Positions 57,510 to 64,000 of a stretch of DNA of 64,000 nucleotides are shown piece by piece. Below the pieces are notes generated by a model. That model saw only the letters and a program-made list of their open reading frames with translations, searched no databases and had not been told where the DNA came from. The stretch is taken from the NCBI GenBank assembly GCA_900114405.1, contig FOSY01000015.1, positions 23,625-87,624 on the forward strand, given 5' to 3'. Position 1 is the first letter of the stretch, and every line of letters begins with the position of its first letter. The DNA comes from Lachnospiraceae bacterium KH1T2 (GTDB lineage: Bacteria; Bacillota; Clostridia; Lachnospirales; Lachnospiraceae). Made by a program: the position numbers and the translations under genes.

Positions 57510-58391
57510 ATGAGAAGAGATGTTATGAAGGAGACCAACGACAGGATGAATGCGATACATGAGCTTGTCATGCAGTCTTCCGGTGAGCAGGAATTAAATA
57601 TAAAAGGCGTTAAGGGACCGGTATCTGTAGGAGTTGATCTTGGAACATCTTCTATTGTACTGATCGTTACTGATGCCAAAGGGAATCCGGTGTTTGCCGC
57701 GTCGAGAGATGCGGATTGTGTGAAGGATGGACTCGTGGTGAAATACCTTGAAGCTGTGCGGATCGTAAGGGAGTTAAAGGCACAGGCGGAGGAGGCGTTG
57801 GGAATCGAGCTTACTGAGGCAGCGGGGGCGATCCCGCCGGGAACCTATGGCAATAATAAAAGAGCAGTTCAGAACGTAATAGAAAGTGCTGAGATGGAGT
57901 GTACGGCGATAGTTGATGAGCCGGAAGCGGCGGCATATGCCATGAAGATCCGTGATGGTGCAGTCGTGGATATAGGAGGCGGTACAACAGGAATCAGCAT
58001 TTTTGAAAAAGGGAAGATGGTATTTTCGGAGGATGAGCCGACAGGAGGCACACAGATGACCTTAGTGGTTGCCGGTGCGCTCGGCGTTCCGATACCAGAG
58101 GGAGAGAAGTATAAGCGTGACCACCATCATGAAAAAGATACATTTGTGATGATCCGGCCGGTAATCGATAAAATGGCTGCCATAACTCAAAATTTCATTG
58201 AAAGATATGGCAAAAAGGTCAAGAAGGTATACCTTGTCGGAGGTGCGACAAATTTCGAGGAGTTTGAGTCGGTCTTTGAGAAGCGGATAACTGCGCAGAT
58301 ACTTAAACCTGAGTATCCGGAGTTTGTTACACCGTTAGGAATTGCGCTGAAGAGCGCAGAACAGAAAAAGGAATGCGAGGAATCAGCGTAA
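57510..58391 (+). CDS. eutJ: EutJ family actin/Hsp70-fold protein
   Basis: 293-residue ATPase-fold protein of the EutJ type, thought to act as chaperone or reactivase in BMC operons. Phosphate-binding loops: VGVDLGTSSIVLIV (about 37-50), VDIGGGTTGISIF (about 153-165) and YLVGGATNFEEF (about 245). AGCGGGAGAG is the ribosome site. Its stop codon overlaps the next start by one base (TAATG). Confidence 0.9.
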   Translation: MRRDVMKETNDRMNAIHELVMQSSGEQELNIKGVKGPVSVGVDLGTSSIVLIVTDAKGNPVFAASRDADCVKDGLVVKYLEAVRIVRELKAQAEEALGIELTEAAGAIPPGTYGNNKRAVQNVIESAEMECTAIVDEPEAAAYAMKIRDGAVVDIGGGTTGISIFEKGKMVFSEDEPTGGTQMTLVVAGALGVPIPEGEKYKRDHHHEKDTFVMIRPVIDKMAAITQNFIERYGKKVKKVYLVGGATNFEEFESVFEKRITAQILKPEYPEFVTPLGIALKSAEQKKECEESA

Positions 58392-58642
58392 TGGTCATTG
58401 GAAAAGTTACAGGAAATGTAGTTTCTACCAAAAAAGAAGATGCACTTGTTGGAATGAAGCTTCTTGTTTGTGAGCTTACTGAAGGAGTAGATGCAGGAAA
58501 GAAGATCGTCGCTGTGGACAGGATCGGCGCAGGTAATGGTGAATATGTCCTTATTTCGACAGGAAGTGCATCACGGCTTGCAGCTCAGAATAAGGATGCG
58601 CCGATAGATGCAGCGGTGGTTGGAATTATAGATGAGTATTGA
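58391..58642 (+). CDS. eutN: BMC-P pentameric vertex protein (EutN/CcmL)
   Basis: 83-residue EutN/CcmL protein that caps the shell vertices as pentamers. Seen: MVIGKVTGNVVSTKKED, KLLVCEL, VAVDRIGAGNGEYVLISTGSASR and VVGIID, a standard family profile. I start at 58391, overlapping the EutJ stop, because MVIGKVTG is the conserved start; an upstream ATG (58373) adds six residues. Confidence 0.95.
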   Translation: MVIGKVTGNVVSTKKEDALVGMKLLVCELTEGVDAGKKIVAVDRIGAGNGEYVLISTGSASRLAAQNKDAPIDAAVVGIIDEY

Positions 58643-58681
58643 AAACGATTTATATAAGTTAAGGATTCAAAGGAGAAAAAA

Positions 58682-60145
58682 ATGGAAAATTTTGATGTAG
58701 AGGCTATAGTAGCCAAAATCATCAACGGTGAAAGCGGATGCTGCAAAGCACAGGCTGCTGTCGCAGAGAGCCAGAAATTCCGCAGCGCCGCAGAAGCAGC
58801 ACAAGCCGCACTCAGCCCGACGGCAGGTCAGGGCGGTGTTTTCGAAACACTTGACGAAGCTATTGCAGCAGCGCATGTTGCACAGGATAAGCTTTTTCAC
58901 TCAAAACTCGACAGGAGAAAAAAGATCGTAGAGGCTATCCGTGAGGGACTTCTTCCGCTCGTACATGAAATGGCAGTACGCGCAGTAGAGGAGACAGGGA
59001 TGGGAAATGTCGCTGATAAGGAGGCAAAGAATCGCCTTGCTATCACGAATACGCCGGGAGTAGAAGACCTTGATACTGCTACGGAAGTACTTACAGGCGA
59101 CTATGGAATGACGCTTTACGAGTATACTCCGTATGGAGTTATCGGTGCGATATGCCCAAGTACAAACCCGACAGAGACAGTCATATGCAATGCTATCGGT
59201 ATGATAAGTGCCGGTAATGCTGTATATTTCAGCCCACATCCGGGTGCAAAGAAGACTTCACAGTGGCTCATCAATGAAGTAAACAGGATCGTCAGTCAGG
59301 CGAGCGGTATAGAAAACCTCATTGTTACCATCAAAGAGCCTTCAATAGAAGCTGCTCAGGCAATGATGGAGCATCCGGGAATTAATCTGCTGGTAGTGAC
59401 AGGTGGTCCGGGAGTTGTAAATCAGGCAATGAGATCAGGAAAGAAGGTATTGGGCGCAGGTGCAGGAAATCCGCCTGTTATCGTTGATGAGACAGCGGAT
59501 ATCGAGAAAGCAGGAAAGGATATCGTTGATGGCGCATCATTCGATAATAACCTGCCATGTATCGCAGAGAAAAATATCGTAGCCGTAGCTTCTATAGCCG
59601 AGTTCCTTATCTATAATCTTCAGAAGAATGGGGCGGTTTACATAAATAATCCTGAGGATATCAGAAAGCTTGAAGCACTCACAGTTACACCTAAGCAGTC
59701 ACCAAATAAGGACTATGTCGGACGTTCTGCGGTAAAGATTCTTACAGATGCAGGTGTAGCATTTACAGGTCAGCCGAGACTTATCGTTGTGGAGTCACAG
59801 TCAACTGATCCTTTCGCTAAGATCGAAATGCTGATGCCTATAATTCCTTTAATAAGAGTACCTGACTTTGACTGCGCTCTGCAGGTAGCACTTGAGCTTG
59901 AGCATGGTCTTCACCACACAGCTCTTATGCATTCAACAAATGTTAACCGCCTTAACCTTGCTGCACGTGAGATGCAGACATCTATCTTCGTTAAGAATGC
60001 ACCTTCATATGCAGGAATCGGCTTCGGAGGAGAAGGTCCGACGACCTTTACGATCTCCACACCGACAGGCGAAGGTACAACATCAACACGCTGCTTTGCA
60101 AGAAGAAGACGGTGCGTACTTGCCGGAGCATTCTCAATAAAATAA
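58682..60145 (+). CDS. pduP: PduP/EutE, CoA-acylating aldehyde dehydrogenase
   Basis: 487-residue enzyme oxidising propionaldehyde with NAD+ and CoA to propionyl-CoA. The first 18 residues (MENFDVEAIVAKIINGES) are a typical encapsulation helix, followed by an Ala-rich linker. The catalytic Cys is in FDNNLPCIAEKN (about residue 291) and GGPGVVNQAMRSGK is the cofactor region. AAAGGAG precedes the ATG. Coupled to the following alcohol dehydrogenase for NADH recycling. Confidence 0.95.
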   Translation: MENFDVEAIVAKIINGESGCCKAQAAVAESQKFRSAAEAAQAALSPTAGQGGVFETLDEAIAAAHVAQDKLFHSKLDRRKKIVEAIREGLLPLVHEMAVRAVEETGMGNVADKEAKNRLAITNTPGVEDLDTATEVLTGDYGMTLYEYTPYGVIGAICPSTNPTETVICNAIGMISAGNAVYFSPHPGAKKTSQWLINEVNRIVSQASGIENLIVTIKEPSIEAAQAMMEHPGINLLVVTGGPGVVNQAMRSGKKVLGAGAGNPPVIVDETADIEKAGKDIVDGASFDNNLPCIAEKNIVAVASIAEFLIYNLQKNGAVYINNPEDIRKLEALTVTPKQSPNKDYVGRSAVKILTDAGVAFTGQPRLIVVESQSTDPFAKIEMLMPIIPLIRVPDFDCALQVALELEHGLHHTALMHSTNVNRLNLAAREMQTSIFVKNAPSYAGIGFGGEGPTTFTISTPTGEGTTSTRCFARRRRCVLAGAFSIK

Positions 60146-60154
60146 GGAGATAAG

Positions 60155-61267
60155 ATGGGGTTCAGATTAAAAACAGAAATTTCTTTCAGAGAGGACATTC
60201 CTGAAAGAATCGCAGCTATCCGTGATAAAAAAGTCTGGATAGTGTGCGATGGCTTCCTGAATGGAAATCCTCTTCTTGAAAAATACAGAAAAGCTCTGAG
60301 CATAGCGAACAGAGTTGAGGTATATTCTGACATAGTACCTGATCCGCCACTTACTAAGGTTATTGCCGGGATCAGAGTATTTAAGCAGGTAAGACCTGAT
60401 GTGATACTTGCTATCGGCGGCGGTTCAGCCATTGATACGGCAAAGCTTATAAATTACTTTGCTCATGGGCTTGGGTACAACAGAGAGACGCGCTTTATAG
60501 CAATGCCGACGACAAGCGGTACAGGCTCAGAAGTTACAGCATTTGCGGTAGTTACTGATACTGAGACAAATACCAAAATACCGGTAAATGATGCAGTGAT
60601 CGCGCCGGATGAGGCGTGGCTTGATGAGGACTTTGTAATGAATTGTCCGAAGAAAGTCACGGGTGCAAGCGGTATGGATGCTCTAACGCATGCGCTGGAA
60701 GCGATGGTCGCCAGAGGAGCAAATCACTTCACGGATGGAATCGCTGACAAAGCGGCGTGCAATGTATTTCATTTCCTTGAAGAGTGCTATGGAGATGCAC
60801 CGTCGAGAGAGGCAAGGATACGCGTCCATACAGGCTCATGTATAGCCGGGATCGCATTCCAGAATGCCGGACTTGGTATAAGCCACGCGCTTTCACATCA
60901 GCTTGGTTCAGAGTTTCACCTCGCACATGGGCTTGCAAATGCTATCCTTCTCCCGGAAGTTATAAAATATAACTCAAAGGATGCAGCTGCTGCAGCTAAA
61001 TATGCGCATTTCGCGAGGATCATGTTCTTCGCACCAAGAGAATGTACTGATGCAGAAGGTGCTGAGGCATTGGTGAGAGAAGTCAGAAGACTTGCGGCGA
61101 ATGTCGGCTGCGGTCAGAAGCTTCATGAACTCGGAATCGAGCAGGAGAAATATATCGCGGCTATCCCTACTATAATAAAGAAAGCACAGAAGGACTTCAC
61201 ATATCCGGGTAATCCTATCGAGCCTGAGGTTGAGGACCTTGTGAGAATTCTTTTAGCTATCTATTGA
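60155..61267 (+). CDS. pduQ: PduQ-like iron-containing alcohol dehydrogenase
   Basis: 370-residue iron-dependent alcohol dehydrogenase that reduces propionaldehyde to 1-propanol while regenerating NAD+ within the compartment. Nucleotide loop IGGGSAIDTAKL (about residue 89), TTSGTGSEVTAFAV, and metal ligands in GMDALTHALEA, SHALSHQLGSEFHLAHGLANA. Ribosome site AAGGAG, 9 bases after pduP. Last structural gene of the rightward BMC operon. Confidence 0.94.
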   Translation: MGFRLKTEISFREDIPERIAAIRDKKVWIVCDGFLNGNPLLEKYRKALSIANRVEVYSDIVPDPPLTKVIAGIRVFKQVRPDVILAIGGGSAIDTAKLINYFAHGLGYNRETRFIAMPTTSGTGSEVTAFAVVTDTETNTKIPVNDAVIAPDEAWLDEDFVMNCPKKVTGASGMDALTHALEAMVARGANHFTDGIADKAACNVFHFLEECYGDAPSREARIRVHTGSCIAGIAFQNAGLGISHALSHQLGSEFHLAHGLANAILLPEVIKYNSKDAAAAAKYAHFARIMFFAPRECTDAEGAEALVREVRRLAANVGCGQKLHELGIEQEKYIAAIPTIIKKAQKDFTYPGNPIEPEVEDLVRILLAIY

Positions 61268-61306
61268 TACGGTCGGACTTGGAAATTAAAGCAGGTCTTG
61301 ATAAAC

Positions 61307-61350
61307 ATGCCGATAAATTTCTGAAAATAAGGAGATTTATCGGCATATTT
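61307..61350 (+). terminator. Terminator of the rightward BMC operon
   Basis: Stem ATGCCGATAAAT / ATTTATCGGCAT with a 16-base loop, followed by ATTTAATG. The T run is weak but the stem is long. The remaining spacer (61351-61541) is AT-rich regulatory DNA without a gene. Confidence 0.65.
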
Positions 61351-61541
61351 AATGTAGTGAGTATAACCTTTGTTGTAAATGTGAATAAATAATCGCCAAA
61401 ATTTTACACTTTTACTGTTGAATATTTAATTAAAAGTGGGGTAATATAAAGATAGTATAAATTTAAATACACAGAACACATTGTATAAAATGAACAAGAA
61501 AATGTACACTTTATATTATGTTTGCGGCGGAGGTTATCACT

Positions 61542-62834
61542 TTGGAAATTTTTTCATCTAATATGGAGGAAAAGGAGCAGCGAAGCAAACTCGTTTACTC
61601 TATCGTTTCCGACTATTCGTTGAAAAGTCTTATTGATCTCGATGCGTGGGAAAAGCTTCAGGACTCTATTGCAGCGGCGACTGGAACGGCGATGGTCACG
61701 GTGGATTATAAGGGGAATCCGTTGACTAAGACATCAAGTTTTTCTGAATTCTGCAATGAAAGAAGGAAGATACCTGTATGTGAGAAAAATTGCTTTTTCT
61801 CAGATGCTTATGGGTCGCTGAAAGCGGCTATGCTCAATGCACCATATATGTTTCATTGTCCGGCAGGGCTGGTAGACTGCGCTGTCCCGATAATCGTTGA
61901 AGGAAATCACCTTGGAGCTGTCCTCATGGGACAGGTGCGTGTCAGCGGTGATACATCTTCATTGGAAGATGTTAAAAAGCTTGTGCAGAACGAGATCGAT
62001 CTAAACGAATATCCGAAATTAAAAAAATTATATGACGAGAATAGAGTTGTGGATGTGGATCAGCTTAGGAGAACGGCTGATCTTGTAAAGCTGCTCATTG
62101 ACGAAATGGTACAAAAACAGCTTTTATTAAAGCTGCAGGATGAGCTTTATAAACTCATTGCCCAGCTTAAGGATAAAGTTGCCGTACTAAGAAACGGTGA
62201 AGACAGAGGACAGAGTGATTCTGCAAGGCAGAGCGTCGGACCATTTATGCTAAGTGCGCTTAACATGCTTAATTCTATGGCAATAGTGGAAGGCGCAGAT
62301 GGAACAAGCGAAGCCATAGGCATATATGCGCAGATGCTTGAGTACATTTACGACGCTGAAGACGGCTTTATAAGCATACAGTCAGAAGTGAATTTTATAC
62401 AAAATTCCGTAGAGATATTGAAGCGGCAATTTAAGAGGGATATTGAAATGGCGGTGAATGTGGACTATGCGCTTTCGCAGGCGTACATACCGCCGTGTAC
62501 GCTGTATCCCTTTGTCGAGAATGCGATAATACATGGAATACTTCCGCTCGATGGAGATGAGGCAGGCAGGATCGATGTTGAAATATCTAAAAAGCGCGGA
62601 AAGATCATCTGTGAAATAGCTGATAATGGCGTGGGGATGTCTGATGATCAGCTTGAAATAATGGAGTTTCGAAGAAGTAAGCCTGAAAGCAGACAGCTTT
62701 CAAATATGGATATCATATCTACCAGGAGAAGGTTGGAGAAGATATATGGTGAAAATGGTGCATCGGTAGAGCTGGCGCATAATCCGTCAGGAAAAGGAAT
62801 GCAGGTCAGGATCAGCTGGTCACCGTCAATTTAA
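61542..62834 (+). CDS. PocR-domain sensor of the LytS-type histidine kinase fold, phospho-acceptor His missing
   Basis: About 430 residues. A PocR domain (about 25-190) with CNERRKIPVCEKNCFFS and CPAGLVDCAVPI senses small diols or similar in BMC regulators. After a coiled coil comes a LytS/YesM-type kinase module: the dimerization helix reads VGPFMLSALNMLNSMA where the family has NPHFLFNTLN, so the acceptor His is absent. The ATP site remains (FVENAIIHG, DNGVGM). I prefer the TTG start at 61542, with GGAGG eight bases ahead, over the ATG at 61518. Paired with the next gene. Confidence 0.87.
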   Translation: MEIFSSNMEEKEQRSKLVYSIVSDYSLKSLIDLDAWEKLQDSIAAATGTAMVTVDYKGNPLTKTSSFSEFCNERRKIPVCEKNCFFSDAYGSLKAAMLNAPYMFHCPAGLVDCAVPIIVEGNHLGAVLMGQVRVSGDTSSLEDVKKLVQNEIDLNEYPKLKKLYDENRVVDVDQLRRTADLVKLLIDEMVQKQLLLKLQDELYKLIAQLKDKVAVLRNGEDRGQSDSARQSVGPFMLSALNMLNSMAIVEGADGTSEAIGIYAQMLEYIYDAEDGFISIQSEVNFIQNSVEILKRQFKRDIEMAVNVDYALSQAYIPPCTLYPFVENAIIHGILPLDGDEAGRIDVEISKKRGKIICEIADNGVGMSDDQLEIMEFRRSKPESRQLSNMDIISTRRRLEKIYGENGASVELAHNPSGKGMQVRISWSPSI

Positions 62835-62859
62835 GCACAACTGCGGGAGGTTGAAGCTT

Positions 62860-63900
62860 ATGCGACTATTAGTTGTTAATGCTAATTCACTGACTAGGAT
62901 GATGCTGGAGCGGATACTTAGTCAGGAGGATGCTGAAGGGATTTTTACTTGTAACTCTGATGATAATTTTAGAAGAGTGATCGATGAATGCGATGCAGAT
63001 ATGGTACTTATCTGTGCGCGAAAAGGCTATTATGGAGCACATCATCTTACGTCAGAATTTCTTAAAGAAGGCAGATTTAATGATGTTGTCGTAATGACGG
63101 AAAGTGATAGCTTTTATGGTACGAGATCTTTTGCCGTTTTAGGAAATGTGCGCTTTATACCGCAGACATTTTCGAAGCATGATATCGAGGTGCTTCTGAA
63201 TACGCACAAGCGGAGAAATCGTGCCCTGCCGCTTACAGATAATACAGCGAATCCATTTGCAGACAGAGTGCGTTCGCTGATAATGAAGAAAAATTTCTCC
63301 AAGATGTACGCAGAGCTGGATAACCTGCGCAATGACATCTGCAGTGCGTTTGCTGCATCTGAAGCAGATACTGTCGAGCAGCTGAATGGAGTTTGTGAGA
63401 TAGTACTTTCGATGATGGGCTGCACAGATGAAGTTTTAAGAAAAAAGTATATGGAAAAATTCAGCTTTGAGAGAGGTGTATTAAAAGATAAGTTTCGCAC
63501 ACAGTTTGCACTGTTTGATATGTTCAGTGAAGTATATAAACAGCGCTGCATTCAGAAACACCCTCAGTTTTCAAAGCTTTTTGACTATATAGATAAAAAT
63601 ATCTACAAGGAAATGACATTGGCTGACGCAGCGGAAGCCTGCGGAGTGAGCCAGAGCTATCTAAGCCGTGAGCTGAAGGAAAGTTATGGCATAGGTTTTA
63701 ATACTTATGTACAGATCGCTAAGGTATTTCTTGCGAAGAAGAGCTTTTATTATAATGATGACAAGATAATCGATGTCGCATTTCAGCTTTCATACAATGA
63801 GCCGAGCTATTTCTGCAAAGTATTTAAGCGTATCGAAGGGGTAACGCCCACAATATTGAAAAATGAAATGATGGAAACAAGAGAGCATGTATTTGCATGA
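62860..63900 (+). CDS. AraC-type transcription regulator with a degenerate receiver domain
   Basis: 346 residues. The N-terminal receiver-like domain lacks the acidic pair (LLVVNANSLTR), the phospho-acceptor Asp (DMVLICARKG, Cys in its place) and the conserved Lys (RFIPQTF). The C-terminal 100 residues form two AraC helix-turn-helices (EMTLADAAEACGVSQSYLSR and IIDVAFQLSYNEPSYFCKVF). ATG 62860 has GGGAGG nine bases ahead; the TTG at 62851 directly abuts it. Probable activator of the BMC operons, working with the PocR sensor by contact and not by phosphorylation. Confidence 0.9.
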   Translation: MRLLVVNANSLTRMMLERILSQEDAEGIFTCNSDDNFRRVIDECDADMVLICARKGYYGAHHLTSEFLKEGRFNDVVVMTESDSFYGTRSFAVLGNVRFIPQTFSKHDIEVLLNTHKRRNRALPLTDNTANPFADRVRSLIMKKNFSKMYAELDNLRNDICSAFAASEADTVEQLNGVCEIVLSMMGCTDEVLRKKYMEKFSFERGVLKDKFRTQFALFDMFSEVYKQRCIQKHPQFSKLFDYIDKNIYKEMTLADAAEACGVSQSYLSRELKESYGIGFNTYVQIAKVFLAKKSFYYNDDKIIDVAFQLSYNEPSYFCKVFKRIEGVTPTILKNEMMETREHVFA

Positions 63901-63906
63901 AGAATG

Positions 63907-63954
63907 GGGCTGTCGCATTAGATGATTAAGTCATCTGGGCGATAGCCCTTTTTT
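63907..63954 (+). terminator. Terminator after the AraC-type regulator
   Basis: Stem GGGCTGTCGC / GCGATAGCCC (one G-T pair) enclosing an inner AGATGA/TCATCT hairpin, followed by six T residues. The last 46 bases of the window show no gene. Confidence 0.9.
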
Positions 63955-64000
63955 GCACTCAAAAACGAGTACTTGCATTTCCTTTTTACTTATACATCAT

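Overview
The window looks like the origin-proximal part of a chromosome from an anaerobic, moderately AT-rich Firmicute, most likely a member of the Lachnospiraceae. The reasons are the mnmG-rsmG-parA-parB block with consensus parS sites, the DUF4446 and DUF3881 genes directly after parB, strong Gram-positive ribosome binding sites, oxygen-sensitive enzymes (a glycyl radical enzyme, a PFOR-like protein, a nitrogenase-like reductase) and Rex- and Fur-type operators. The family assignment is inference.

Layout. Positions 1-5600 hold the 3' end of mnmG, rsmG, three parS sites, parAB, two conserved hypothetical genes, a tRNA-Arg(CCT) and yqeY. Positions 5.8-8.5 kb hold three overlapping corrin-ring methyltransferase genes. 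From 8.5 to 17.8 kb come a GGDEF/EAL protein, a MATE exporter, rsuA, hflKC, a DUF1294 protein and a probably Rex-controlled alcohol dehydrogenase. From 17.9 to 21.3 kb lie a HAD phosphatase, a YgjP-type metallopeptidase and an unknown pair that could be an effector with its partner. From 21.6 to 28.6 kb there are two tandem, homologous FIST-domain hybrid histidine kinases plus a receiver protein. From 28.7 to 31.1 kb lie a penicillin-binding DD-peptidase homologue, a possible transposase remnant and a type I toxin/antitoxin locus whose toxin gene is split by a 104-bp palindromic element. From 31.1 to 34.3 kb is a Fur-box-controlled feoA-feoA-feoB-fur-like iron operon. From 34.3 to 40.3 kb there are housekeeping and cell-wall genes (exonuclease, DD-carboxypeptidase, trmB, acyltransferase, amidase, udk). 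From 40.4 to 44.6 kb is a nitrogenase-like NifH/D/K operon followed by a PHP phosphoesterase gene. From 44.7 to 46.8 kb are an autoregulated MerR gene and two unknown genes flanked by a duplicated tail.

The last 17 kb (46.9-63.9 kb) are a complete glycyl-radical-enzyme bacterial microcompartment locus. A leftward operon (hbpS-like, glycyl radical diol dehydratase, activase, PduB-like and PduA-like shell proteins) faces a rightward operon (PFOR-like, a BMC-associated hypothetical, a tailed BMC shell protein, PduL, EutJ, EutN, PduP, PduQ). A PocR-domain sensor and an AraC-type regulator follow. The expected chemistry is B12-independent dehydration of 1,2-propanediol to propionaldehyde, then propionyl-CoA and propionyl-phosphate, with propanol formation recycling NADH. 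The substrate is inferred from family resemblance. The sensor lacks the usual phospho-acceptor histidine and its partner lacks the usual receiver aspartate, so signalling here is probably not a normal phosphorelay.

The most unusual items are: (1) a 104-bp palindromic element with compensatory stem changes and CTAG target duplications, one copy of which splits a type I toxin gene; (2) the three-gene nitrogenase-like reductase of unknown substrate; (3) the degenerate PocR sensor/AraC pair; (4) the DNA-binding-only Fur-like protein; (5) the tandem FIST hybrid kinases.
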